From assembly GCF_901709675.1 (NCBI RefSeq), contig NC_051107.1:3474001-3538000 (forward strand): a stretch of DNA of 64,000 nucleotides, read 5' to 3'. The stretch comes from Syngnathus acus. Lineage: Eukaryota; Chordata; Actinopteri; Syngnathiformes; Syngnathidae. The notes beneath the pieces were generated by a model. The model was not told the DNA's origin. It worked only from the letters and a program-made list of their open reading frames with translations, and made no database searches. This document shows, in pieces, positions 13,705-27,743 of the stretch (the first letter of the stretch is position 1; each line of letters begins with the position of its first letter). Both the position numbers and the translations under genes were made by a program.

Positions 13705-13877
13705 CTGGTGAAAATCCATCTTGACTGTATTTTGAATTCTTGTGGTTGATTTACGCCTTTGGAACAAAAGGTCAATACAAGTGCATTTTAATATAAACAT
13801 ATATTTTATTTCCAATTAAAATTGTTAATAAAAACAATTCTGATGAATGAAAACATCAGCAACTCCCAGAATTAATG

Positions 13878-14370
13878 AAATTTGAAGTCTAACTACGCAA
13901 ATTTTCACTGAAAAATTCTGGTCCCTTTTTACACCCTCTCAATAGGGTTCAATGTAATGTGCTGCCATCTCGCGGAAATAATGGAACACTGCAAGAGAAT
14001 TTAATTTGAAGTCTTACTACGCAAATATATCCGGAAAAATTGTGGTACCTTTTAACACCCTCTCAATAGGGTTCAATGTAATGTACTGCCATCTTGCGGA
14101 AATAATAGAACACTGCAAGAGAATGAATTTAATTTGAAGTCTTACGACGCAAATTCTTGCGGAAAAATTCTGGTCCCTTTTTACAGCCTCTCAATAGGGT
14201 TCAATGTAATGTACTGCCATCTTGCGGAAATAATAGAACACTGCAAGAGAATTAATTTAATTTGAAGTCTGACTAAATTCTTACGGAAAAATTCTGGTAC
14301 CTTTTAACACCCTCTCAATAGGGTTCAATGTAATGTGCTGCCATCTTGCGGAAATAGTGGAACACTGCAG
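13878..14370 (+). repeat. Four-unit tandem satellite, period about 124-128 bp
   Basis: The phrase CTCTCAATAGGGTTCAATGT recurs at about 13936, 14060, 14188 and 14312. Each copy is followed by a CTGCCATCTYGCGGAAATA segment and by GGAACACTGCARG. Units differ at only a few sites. The same unit occurs three times in inverse orientation at 58.98-59.31 kb. Confidence 0.93.
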
Positions 14371-15398
14371 GGTATCTCAAATGCCGGAAGTAGGAACGCG
14401 AATGACGAGTAAATGAACACAGGTGTAAAAACCATTGTGCGATTTTTTTACTTATGCAACAGATAATGATTACAAATCTAAAAACGCGAGTTTATACATA
14501 TATATCTTTTTTTTTTGTAAATATCTGTGGATTATTTTCTAAAGAAGAGTTTTGTTTGTCTTGCATGACTGAAACTGCACCAGGAACCCTGATCGAATTA
14601 TAAAGGTGAGTGCATGTACACAATATAGATGTTAAAAAAAAATAATCGACACATTTTGACAATTTATTATTACAGTATTAAATGACACATTCTATTACTT
14701 ATTTTATACACCATGAGGCTGGGATGTTCATCTAAAGTATTAAATAAAATATGGACCGAGCAATCTCGGGTGTTTTTGCACACCAAAATTCTGAGTAAAA
14801 TTCTTGGAAAACAAATTATGGCACAATTGCGGATAAACAGTCAAACAGTGTAACAACTTTACTTTTGGGTCAGGTCCATTCCAACATGACAAAAAGAAAA
14901 GATTAAAAGCGTCTCTTTGGAAGTGTTTCCTAACTAGTCCGTTTTTGTTACTCACTGACTCAGCCTTTTTTTTACTGGTGCATTTTAAAGTATTTATTTA
15001 AATTAAAGGATAAGCCAGAGTTTTAAAACTATCCACGACCGCTGATACAAAATGTGCTATTTTGTGTTATAGTGCAAATAGACGAGTGCAGTGACCAAAG
15101 CATAAAAACCTACAATGTCATTATTATTATTATTCGGTTTCCTTCAGTTCTGTCTGGATCATTCTCAGTAATGCTGTTCTTGATCTGTACATAGTAAACA
15201 AAACAACGAGGGTCATTTTTTGTAAAACACCTTCACCCCTCACATTTCCTTCCAAATTTGAGGTGTGGCTGGAAGTGGGAGAAAAAGACTGGGATGCGTT
15301 TGAAGTCCATGACACGGAATGACCCCTGGCTTCCTCGCTACTTGAACGTCCGACACGACGTGGCGCTCGAACGCAACCCAGCTGTGGTTCGCTGGTCT
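14371..15398. other. Intergenic and tm7sf3 3' UTR
   Basis: AT-rich sequence with no coding exon seen. TTTATT at 14993-14998, which is AATAAA on the minus strand, is a candidate polyadenylation signal for tm7sf3, about 400 bases beyond its stop codon. Confidence 0.45.
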
Positions 15399-18300
15399 CT
15401 AAAGCAAAAGCGGCGTGTGCTCTCCGGCCGGCTCCATCCGCCTGGTGAGCTGCCGCGCTCTGGCCAGGAGGCGGTTGGGCAGCGGCGGGAAGTGATGGCT
15501 CGGGTCCAGCACGTTCGTCTTGCGCCGTTCGCGCTCCTGCAGCCACATGAGGTACGGGCTGGGCGGGAAGAAAGGACGGGTGCGTTCCCGGTACAGCTGC
15601 AGGACGATGCCGGTGAAGCCCAGCACCACCCAGACGGTGATCATGATGTAGTCTAGACAAAAGAAAACCACAATTTAATATTTGTCGAGAGAACAGTTGA
15701 CATTTACGAACTCACCGATGGTTTGGAACGGCACGTCAGTGAACGCGGCGCTGAAGTTGTTGTTGAGCAAGCGCTTGAGGATGTTGAGTGTGATGTAGGA
15801 GAGGCTGGTGTAGATGTAAGCGTTCACCGCCAGGATGACGGCGTAGGCGCCGATGACGCCGCACGTCGTGATGTTACCCTGATGAGAGAAGGAGCCAATG
15901 GAAACGCTCCGATCCCACAGCGATGACATCACAGTTACCTCTCGGGGCCAACGCATGAAGAAGAGCGGGACCATGATCATGATGCTGCAGAAGGTCACCC
16001 AGAAAACGGCGTCGGAGCGCCTGAACACATCGAGGTCACCTGAAAGAAGATGAAATATAATCCTGAGTGGAGTTCCGCAGGGATCAGGACTTGGTCCTCT
16101 ATTGTTTGGATATTATACGAACATTAGTTTGAACTCTTGTGAGCCACGAGGAATTGACTGAGTTCCTACCGAGGGGAGTGAAGAGGACGGTGGCGGCGAG
16201 CAAGAATCCGAGCATCAGGCCGACCACCACCACGCAGGCGAAGACCGAGCCGAAGCGCCACCAGCTCATCACCAGGAGGACGCCGCCCACCACGCCGATC
16301 ACCGTCGACACGGCCAGTCGGACTGCGAAAAGCGAGACGCTTAGAACGTGGCGACGACGTCAATGGACGGAAACAACTCACTGTCGTAATCCAGTCCGGT
16401 GGTCCTGGTGATGAGCACGAAGAAGAAGAAGGCGGAAAAGCTGAAGCCCATACAAAACAACTCTGTATGAGAAGAAGAGCTGTTAAGAAATCCACAATAT
16501 TCCAGACGAGACAAAAAAAAAAAAAAACAGTCACATTGGAGACAAGTGGATGGCTAATCATGGGTTCATTTTGGACATAATACAACATCACATGCAGGAG
16601 ACCACATGACAATATTGCCCATACAGTATTGTTCAAGTATTTGTAGCTTTGGCGCCATCTGGTGGTGTCTTACTATATGGAAAACAAACGAATTCGTCAA
16701 CGGCAAATTAAATATAAAGTGAAGTTAAAGCGCTCACCAGATTTGAAGAATCGATGCCCAAAAAAGCAGACGAACAGCCCCGCTAATCCGATGATGGTAA
16801 AGAAAATTTTTGTGGTTATCTTTCCTGAAAAGAAAAAAAAACCTCAGGAATTCCAACAAAAAAAGGTTTTGTGAAGGTTTCAAGTCATACCCAGCGTTTG
16901 ACAGCTGTCCAACTTGGAGGCGAAGCTGCAAGCGTACGTGTGGACCGGGACGTAGGAAGCCGACGTATTGAGGACGGGGTCTCGAACGATGACTGAGTAA
17001 ATGACGCCCTGGCCGGGGATGGAGCTAAAAATAGCCGTAGTCATTTCTGTCGAGGACAGCGTCACAATCTGCAAGGAACGGGAAGACGACTTTAATCCGT
17101 GGTTGCGGAATTCTTATGATTCATCTGGTTTTCCGTACAAGTTTCCCGCTCTCCATCATTCCGTCCACGTCCGCCACGTCCTGGACGGCGCGGAAGAGGC
17201 TGGGCTCCGAAAAGTCGTTCTCAGGCAGGAAGTACTGATAAATGTCGTACTGCAGCCGCCAGCGCGTTTCTGTTCCCGTGGATGTGTCGCAAGATGGAGG
17301 ATTGCCCCCCCTAGTGGACAAATAAAATTGTGATATTCTTGAGAAACCGCAGCGAATACCATAAAATCACTTAAGGCGTTAACAGCGGAAGAGGAGGCGG
17401 CTGAGCACGAGACCACTGCAGAACATGACGCACATGTGAGCTGTCAGCTAGCTTACCTCGCGTATCCCAGGTTAGCTGGCGCGAATTGGATGGTGGTCTC
17501 AAAGAGGTTGTAGCGTAGGTAGATGTTGGGGTCCACGTTCAGGTTGAACTCCAAGTTACAGCCTCCGGGTATGGGGTCTAAAACAGGGAGGGGGGGGGGG
17601 GCGGGGCGTTGTGACATGTCAGGATCACCCAGCAGCAAACATTCAAAGCTAATAAAAATAAATAAAATTAAATAAAATTGAAATAAATAAAAATAAAATC
17701 TAAAATCCCCAAATAAAATCAAGATGAACTGACTCCCCTCATCTTATGATGAAAGAACTTCAGCCTTGATTTTGCAGAAGCGCAAATGCAACTTCCTCAT
17801 CTTATGCAACAAAACCAAAATCTACTTTTTTTAAGAGCCTCATCGTTGATAACGTACCTGCGCTGGAGAATGGCAGAATAACGCCCGTGCCTGTGACTGC
17901 GCTTCCATCGGCAGAGAAGAGGAACAAAATGAAGGACGTTTGTCCCGGCAGGAGCGGTAACAGGATGCCCGTGTCGGCTGCCGTTGATGACAAACCAAGC
18001 ACTGGGGTCTAAAACAAAAACTCAAAAAGTTGTAATATCCCCTTCCGCCACTAGATGGCAGACATCTTTTTTCACATTTAAAATGCAAGACAAAAAAGAA
18101 CCCAAATACTAATAGTAAAAATGCACAAATTAAGATCCATCAATCCTTTAAGTCTCAAGTTCAAATCTAATTTGCATATTTTAGCGATAAATCCGCAGCG
18201 GCGATTATCACAATCCCGCCTTTGTACAGAGCTCGCCTTGTTTTGGCAACACAACAACAGACGGAAAATGCCCATTTGATATGGTCGACGCTGAATTTAT

Positions 18301-19835
18301 CCAATGCGACACAGCGGTACTAAGCGGTCACAAGAAATTCTTTTCTCATTCGCTTTGGACTAAAAAATAACCCTCAAGTGGTTTCGTATGAACCATAACA
18401 GAAGAATGGATTATTTTTTAAATTAAAGATGGATTAACGCATTTACCACGGCTCAATTTCAAATGATTATGAAATAATGACAACTCTCGCAAATGAGCTT
18501 AACTGCTACTTATAAAATCCACTCTAACTTCATTTGCGTCTGCATACGTTTCTAAACTATTTATATTTTCCTTTGACCAAAAATAAATAAATATACCAGT
18601 CTTGGGAAGGTTTCTGGGTCTCGCCCTGTTGTGACCGTTGGGCTCTTAATCATCTGAGAGCTGACGCAAGAGTCATGCCTGATTATTTTCTGATGTGATT
18701 TTATCTGACGGGTGTTGTTATGACAAATACCCGAAAAATAGAAACGTGACGTTGCAAAGAAAGGACAACACTGGAAGACAGCCAGCGCTGTTCTTTCTTC
18801 CTTCTCGGCATGTGACCGTTTGTTACCAGAAGAAGATGAGCTTTGTTTGTGAAAAGGCGTACTTTGTTCGTTGGGATTCTATTGGGGGGGGGGGGGTCTT
18901 ACGGTGCTATAGGAGAGCGTAACGTTGTGACGTTGCGTGTGGAACTGCACGGTGACATAGGCGACCTCGGCGGGGATCCTGGTGGCCACGGCCTGCAGCG
19001 TCTCGTTCCCCGACACGCTGACATTCTGAAAAGCTCCCGGCTGGAAAACCACCCGGTCTGTCACAAGAGAGCAGTCGTGACAATCACATTGTCCGTATCC
19101 GACTCAAACTTTACTCAGATTAACTGTGGAAAAAAATTACATCTGCGCCAAACTTTTATTGGATTGAGTCTTAAAATTACATTAAGTTCCTTTGGGGTTG
19201 AATGAGGCTGAGTTTGTGTTAATTCCTTGTGATCATAGCTCATTGATTTTTCAATTCTCCTAAGGAGACTGAGCCAGCATATCTGAAATCAAAACATTTG
19301 AATTTTTTTTTTTAATATACACACTTAGACTTTGTAACTATTATATGGCAGCTTTAACATGGATGTGTGTCTTGGGCTTCATTTAAAAAGCATGCAAGAT
19401 GATTTTCTGCACAAGTTGCCTTATCTCGTCTGACATTTTGCAGGTCAGACTTCTTGCTCTATTTTTTTGTTCTCATTCTGATTTAAGTGGAAGCACGTGA
19501 GTCGTGTGAGGGCAGACTTTAACCTTTATAAACACCTGTTTATACCGCTGTGGAAAAAAAAGTATTTATACACTGCTGTTATAAAGTACGGGGTCACATA
19601 ACGTTAATTATCAATCACGATAGATATTGTTAATATGTTAAAAACAGCACGTTTAATTTAAAAAAAAGATCATTTTAAATCTTAAGGAAACTCTTTACAA
19701 GAAATCACCCTATCAATTTATTTATAGATTATATTTCTTGTAAATAAGTAAAAGCGTTATTATACTGTACTTACTTTCTTCCTGAGCTTGAACTTCACAT
19801 ATTAAACACAACAGCCAGCAGATCCACCGAGACAT
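15399..19835 (-). CDS. tm7sf3: Transmembrane 7 superfamily member 3 (TM7SF3)
   Basis: A seven-span membrane protein linked in mammals to p53-dependent stress control and cell survival; its molecular function is not settled. The twelve coding exons, from the start, are 19775-19835, 18903-19057, 17858-18008, 17457-17577, 17139-17310, 16891-17068, 16738-16824, 16382-16462, 16170-16322, 15939-16039, 15716-15878 and 15399-15652. They code 558 residues, against about 570 in human. A signal peptide (MSRWICWLLCLICEVQA) leads an extracellular half containing the signature PGGCNLEFNLNVDPNIYLRY and the NLGYARG segment. Seven hydrophobic helices follow (for example GLFVCFFGHRF, YAVILAVNAYIYTSLSYITL). The cytoplasmic tail has RTRPFFPPSPYLMWLQERER and ends EHTPLLL, as in human. 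Introns 2 and 3 are the longest. The gene is transcribed away from fgfr1op2's start and ends toward gas2l3. Confidence 0.96.
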
Positions 19836-20689
19836 TGTTTATCTCCTTTATCGACTCCAATAAGTTTCACGAAAGCTCCCGTCAGTCATTTGTAACCTCG
19901 AACTCGCCTATGTTTAGCTAATGAAAGTCCCCGCGGGCAAAAAGGCGACATGCTTTTCAGAGTGACACAACTTCAGTGTTCTTCTGCTCGCTCTCCTAGT
20001 CTTCGACTCTCGCGGAGGTCTGTGAAGGCGCCCTGTGCGAGATTTGTGAGGTCGCGCGATACTTTGCTTCGAAACGCCCACTATTTTCGTTTGATAAGTA
20101 AATAATCAAAATGGACACATTTGATGAATAATACGCGACAGCTAAATAAATGCAACTAAATATTTTTAAAACAATTTATTTTTATTGTCCACGTATCAGT
20201 CTTTTCAATGACATATTAAAAACGTATGCATCGTGATGTTACATATCTACATCAAAATTTTGCATTTAAATCTCATTTTGATTGAAATAGTTAAAATATT
20301 TATTAGTGGTTTTGGTGTATAACGTTTATTTATTTCACTCTTCGGATTTATTAAGGCAGATTATCACTTCAATTTACTTGTGTTATTGTCTGTCAACCAG
20401 AGCAGTGGAAAAAATAAATACTGTGTTTGATAATCATATTTATTTTAGCTCACACAATTTTTTTCAAATCTCACGCACACTTTCAAGTTATTGCAAGTGC
20501 CACAGGCTTCACTTGCCACACTGGCCAAGCTAAAAAAAAAAAGAAAAGAAATGACAAGTGATTGTTCAACTGCAGCTCTGGAGGAGGGTGATACAGTAGG
20601 CATGCACAGTGTGATTGATGGTGGAACCATGGAGGAAAACTGGTGCATCCCAAAGACATCATCGTGGAAGCGTGGATAGGAAGTCCAGT

Positions 20690-21606
20690 CTAGCTTTTTT
20701 GTAAGCTGGCGTCAGTGTTGGTCAGTGGCGGCGGTGAGAGTGACATGGTTTCTGATGGGTCTTCTCTCTTCAGGATCAGGAAGGCTTCGCGACTGATTCC
20801 GAGCAGTTCTCTCAGTCCTTTGTTCTCCAGCTACGGCACAGAAACATGATGCTATTAATTCGCTTTTAAAGAGAGAAACGGTCCTTCGCTTTTACCTCGA
20901 GCCGTTTAATCCTTTCTTCATCTTGACATAGCAGCCCCTCATCCACCTCGATGGCTTTCCTCATCACAGAGGCCATCTCGTTGATTTTGTCGGCGTGCGC
21001 TTGCAGCTCCTGCGAAGGGAAATTAAATTAGGAGTCGTCTGGCTAGTGCGGGGTTAATTCAGTTTGAACTGACTGTTGTGTGCTGTTCCTTCAGTTGTGT
21101 CACAATGGTGGGGTCATCTCGGTTCCTGGCCATGAGCAGCCTGGACCTCTGCTCTTTGTATTTGTTCATGATGAGCCCCAGCGCCGACTGGTGTTCCTCC
21201 AATGATGTCCGTAGCTCTGCACAGACAAGAGTAGGATTAGTTCAAAACAAATAAAAGTCATAAAATGCTTTACTCTTTTCCATGTAAACCTTTGTTTTCC
21301 ATCTGGAGAGCTCTAATTTGACGATTTTCCTGTTGGATGCCCAGGATCAGACTGGATCGAGGCCGATGACGTGCAACCTGGTTGAGTGTGTCAATCTCTA
21401 CTTGATACTGGTAAATAAAAACAAATTAAATATGATTAATCACTCAAAATGCCCTCACCAAAACACCCTACCTGCTGCATGGCATCCACCCGCTTATTTA
21501 AGAATGTTGTCTGTTCAATTAACAGCTCTGCGGCGTTGTCATGGTTACGGAGCCGATCGACCAACGATTTGGCATCTGCCAGGACTTTCTCCAAAGTACA
21601 ATTCAT
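20690..21606 (-). CDS. fgfr1op2: FGFR1 oncogene partner 2 homolog (SIKE family)
   Basis: A coiled-coil protein of the SIKE/FGFR1OP2 family, which associates with STRIPAK phosphatase-kinase complexes and cytoskeletal control (family knowledge). Coding exons from the start are 21472-21606, 21290-21407, 21074-21216, 20896-21009 and 20690-20830, giving 216 residues. This matches the human short isoform (215). The diagnostic stretch is EKVLADAKSLVDRL, then LIEQTTFLNKRVDAM, VARHRPRSSLILGIQQENRQ, LEEHQSALGLIMNKYKEQ and RKAIEVDEG. The extra exon of the long human isoform is not seen between QLKEQHTT and ELQAHAD. The start at 21604-21606 gives a human-like N-terminus. An upstream exon (21754-21778) provides an in-frame earlier ATG. 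The gene is head-to-head with med21. Confidence 0.94.
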
Positions 21607-22278
21607 GTCTGAAAAGATACAACACACTTTTAGGAACCAAGAGTGGCGCAAATTGAAGAAGTCCGATATATAAACGAGGCGATCTATTACTAGACCGAGT
21701 AGAATACAACACTACAGTTCCTAACTCGGTGGAATCAACAATATCGATATTACCTGGAGAGCTCAAAGTGCAAGACATTAGCTTTTAGCTCGGTTGCTAC
21801 TTCCTGTTGATATTTGGTAGCTAGCATTAGCTACAGCCACAACCTCGTCCACATAAATAGGTCAAAAATGGTGCCTCCTCGTTTTATTACAAGTTATCAC
21901 GTCAAAAACAAAGTCGCATCACGGTGGCACGGTTTACAGAGTTGGTTCGTTGTTGAAAAACAGAGTCTTGAAATGATTAACTGGGATTATAACCAACAAA
22001 ATGTTATCATGTATCGTCAACTCTTCGGAATTTAATGGCAGCACGCACGTCTCGTATAATCTCGCGTGATTACAAATACAAATCACAAAACCTTAACAAA
22101 AATCGCCAAATTATGGAAAATAATGATAAAGCATTGTTCTGTATTTTGCTACAGTACTGCAGATAAAATTTACTATAAATAAATAACTATACAAATTTGT
22201 TTTAATACAAACGATGAAGCACACGGTGGCACTATCGAGTCGAATTTTGCTCACTAATAAACGAAGAAGATAGTAAAA
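21607..22278. promoter_or_regulatory. Divergent promoter region of fgfr1op2 and med21
   Basis: Only about 670 bases separate the two start codons, which face away from each other. ACTTCCTGT near 21800, an ETS-type site, lies next to the fgfr1op2 upstream exon. No TATA box is evident for either gene. The segment closest to med21 is AT-rich apart from the sequence around its ATG. Confidence 0.55.
21754..21778 (-). CDS. fgfr1op2: Upstream fgfr1op2 exon with alternative in-frame start
   Basis: On the minus strand an ATG at 21776-21778 opens MSCTLSSP and runs into a good donor (CTCCAG|GTAATA). Joined to the acceptor at 21609-21610, it reads in frame as MSCTLSSPD-MNCTLEKV. If used, it adds nine residues ahead of the usual methionine. 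It could equally be 5' UTR with translation starting at 21606. Confidence 0.5.
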
Positions 22279-23117
22279 ATGGCGGATAGGCTAACGCAGC
22301 TACAAGATGCTGTCAATTCGGTATGCTATTCCGAAGCTTTTATGCATATTTCCGATCCATACCCGATTCGGAAAGGTGTTTTAATAACCCATGCGATTGT
22401 GTTTGAAGCTTGCAGATCAGTTTTGTAACGCCATCGGTGTCCTGCAACAGTGTGCTCCGCCTGCCTCGTTCAGTAACATTCAGACGTCGATCAACAACGA
22501 TCAGCCTGCAAACCAAACTGAAGGTGCTTTATTTCTAAAAGTTCTCCATTACCTTTACGAAGTTCTACATTTCTATGCAATCGGATAACAGACTAAGCAA
22601 AAGTGAAACATCGTTAAAAAAAACATTTAAGCACTCAAAAAATAAATTATAGTGTATTGCCCTTCATCACTTCTCAGTTATAAATAACCTTGCATAGTTA
22701 AATGCATACTAAATAAGTTAAGCTTTACTCAAACAATGACCAAATGTCATTCTACATTTAGAATACGCTCAGCTGTTTGCAGCCCTCATTGCCAGGACAG
22801 CTAAAGATGTGGACGTGCTAATTGATTCTTTGCCGAGCGAGGAGTCCACGGCAGCTCTGCAGGTCAGTGGTTAACAGATACAATAATACAATTAATACAA
22901 ATCGAGATTGTGACACGATTGGGCTACTATTCACCAGGCGGCCAGTCTGCGGCAACTGGAGGAGGAGAACCACGAGGCGGCGGCCCGTCTGAAAGAGGTG
23001 GTCACCCGGGGTGACATGCTGCTGGAGAAGATCCAGAGTGCCCTGGCGGACATTGCACAATCTCAGCTGCGCACCCGCAATGGCGCCCCCAGCCAGACTT
23101 CGCCTGCTGAATCCTGA
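22279..23117 (+). CDS. med21: Mediator complex subunit 21
   Basis: An essential small subunit of the Mediator middle module. It forms a coiled-coil hinge with MED7 and connects activators to RNA polymerase II in the nucleus (family knowledge). Exons are 22279-22320, 22409-22523, 22762-22862 and 22938-23117, giving 145 residues against 144 in human. Identity is very high: [67 protein letters not shown]. Heptad-rich helices fill residues 60-130. An AATAAA polyadenylation signal lies at 23388-23393. Confidence 0.97.
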
Positions 23118-23387
23118 CCTGCCGTCTTTTTTCACATCTATTATCTATTATCTACATCTAGTATTATTTATAACACTCAGCCGCGAGCCTCAAAACCCAT
23201 GCTGGATCTGTCTGTCGGGTGAAAAAAAAAGAAGCCATATTTGATCACTTCACACTGGTAGACTTGTTTACTTGGGTTGGAAAAAAAATAGTCGGGCTGC
23301 AGTTCAGTTTTTGTATGTTTTCTATATTGATTTTGTAAATATTTATGACCACGAACTGATGCTATGCTCTAATGGCCATTTTTGGTC

Positions 23388-23393
23388 AATAAA
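23388..23393 (+). terminator. med21: med21 polyadenylation signal
   Basis: AATAAA followed by a GT/T-rich tract, 270 bases after the stop codon. Confidence 0.7.
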
Positions 23394-24110
23394 GTTTGAC
23401 TAAACAGTTGTTTATCCAAATGTGTTCCTGTAGTTTGTAGCATGCAAGCAAATGTTTACGTTTAAAGCTTTCCTCTCAGGAAAAAATAGGAATTGGTATT
23501 TTCTTTAGATTTTATAAGCTTGTACATAAATAGCTTTGGGAAAATGTCAAGCTGGAAAAGGAGAAGAGTGATGTGGATCAGGTTTGGGGCACCTTCAATA
23601 ACAACACATTAAAGTTGGGCCTGAGGGGCAACAGAGTTTATTGGCCCAAAAAACTAAAAATAGAAGGCACGTCACATCTCGGTGGCCAATGTTGACGTTA
23701 GACTTTAAAAAAGCCTTCTGTGCTTAGCACCACACCCAAAATAAAGTGTCAGCAAGTCACACCCACATCCCCCTCATCCAGGCATACTGACATCATGGCT
23801 CTTTCATTTAAAAAAAATGAAGTTGCCCAAATATAGACTCTTCCTAAGCCATTTATGGCTCGTGACGTCATTTTCACGTTTTCCATTTTAAAGTCAAGAA
23901 CGTAAAAATCCAAAATGACCTTTTATTGTCCTCAATTGCTTCGTAAGTAGAAGGATGGAACTAAATATTCAATGAAAATGTCTAATTTAATTCATGGTTG
24001 TATGTAAAAATAATAATAGTTAAACAAGAATAAAATCATTGGAAACAGTGACTTCTTTCATTCGCGCAAACCAGTCTGATGAATCTGCGTCCAAACGAAG
24101 GGGCGGATCC
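23394..24110. other. Intergenic between med21 and stk38l
   Basis: No coding exon recognised. The sequence is AT-rich with short homopolymers. Confidence 0.5.
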
Positions 24111-24617
24111 CAGCTTCCTATTGGCTGGAGCGCTTTTCATCCTCCAAAATCCTCCCCGCGTGATTGGCCGTTTACATTTTCTCTGCCGCTGATTGGCGTG
24201 ACTTGACGTCACTCCAAAGCTACGCCATTGCGTAACTGCAGCGACCGATGAGTCCGACGGTCCGAGGAAACCTAAGCTACCTTTTCCCAATTTTGCACCT
24301 TAAAGACCGATCAGCCGCCATATTCAGAAACCAGAGGGTGACTAATGAAGATATTTTATTTTTTTAAATATAATTGGATGTTTTCCTTTTCTCTTCGGCT
24401 GAGGAAATGAGCCATGTTTTGTTTTTGATATCAGCTGTGTTTACTGTGTATAGTGGTGTTCCCGTTAAGGGTGACCGTTAGCTTAATAATTGAACCCTCC
24501 AGCCTTTTCTGCCTACATTTTAGGCAGAAAAGACGCTTTAACTCAATTTATTTTATTTTCTCCTGGTTCGTGGGGCTGGTGCCCAGACAATAATCGACTC
24601 TGGAGCAGGACACGGAG
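24110..24617 (+). promoter_or_regulatory. stk38l: stk38l promoter and probable non-coding first exon
   Basis: Three ATTGG CCAAT-type boxes lie near 24118, 24162 and 24192. A perfect CRE palindrome (TGACGTCA) is at 24204-24211. A GCCGCCATATT element near 24315 resembles a YY1 site at a transcription start. The transcript probably begins close to it. A donor at CACGGAG|GTAGGT (exon end 24617) would join the coding exon at 25536. The 5' exon is inferred from signals only. Confidence 0.55.
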
Positions 24618-25541
24618 GTAGGTTGAGCCCATGTTATTTTAAAAAGCACTGGCTATTTTTACCCTGTTTGCTAATGGAACCTGTTAGTCTGGCGCAAACG
24701 GAATATAACAAGCATGAGATAAGCCTTTAAATATTTATTTATCTCTGGAAAATAAAAAAAAGAAGTCATCAATACCAGTAGCGAGCTATATTATATCTCT
24801 GTACGTGCGTGGTGGATTAAAATGTTTTTATTATTTGACATTTTTTTCCAATCCCTTGACGTGTTTTCCTTCCTTGCATACACCCTTTTAATTAAAAAAA
24901 AAAAGATTACAGTGAATTAAATTGATTACCGTTTTTTAGTACAGCAGTAATGAGGATTTCTGCTCCATTCTGCTTTTTTTTTTTCCCCCAACTCGTGTTT
25001 TTTTTGTTTTTTTTAACTCGTGTGAGTACAGCCCATTCCTCTCCTTAATGTCATGACTGAACTCTTTCATTCAGGGATGGAAAGTTTCCTGGCAGGTCTC
25101 TTTATAGTCCTTTTAAGGGTGGAGTGTGTGCATGAGTCGGCCTCTTGTCTGCACTATGTATGGCATGGATACGTCACACCAAATGTACTAAATATTTTTT
25201 TTTGGGTCAGGTAAACCAGCACAACTGCGTCCCATTAACCCCTCAACACAAACTTCCCCATTCAAGCGTTACTGATTTATTATTATTATTTCCTTCCAAG
25301 CAAATCAGGAAGTGTCTTGTTTTTGGCCGATTGTTGTGGCCACGTCTAGACCTCTTATCTCAGCCCCGCAGAGGTATTTTTTTTAATCTCTATGATCTAA
25401 TCAAGAGCAATCATACTTTTCTACTGGCATCCTGGTAGAAAAGATTTTGATGATGTATGCCCCCGCCCCGCTTCCTTCTTTACCACATTCTTGTACGGTG
25501 GACTGACATCTTTTCTTTCTGTGTTTTTGCCACAGGATAGC

Positions 25542-27743
<2,202 letters not shown>

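Noticed and set aside
15258-15656. 132-codon + strand frame
   Set aside because: Antisense to the last tm7sf3 exon; no homology.
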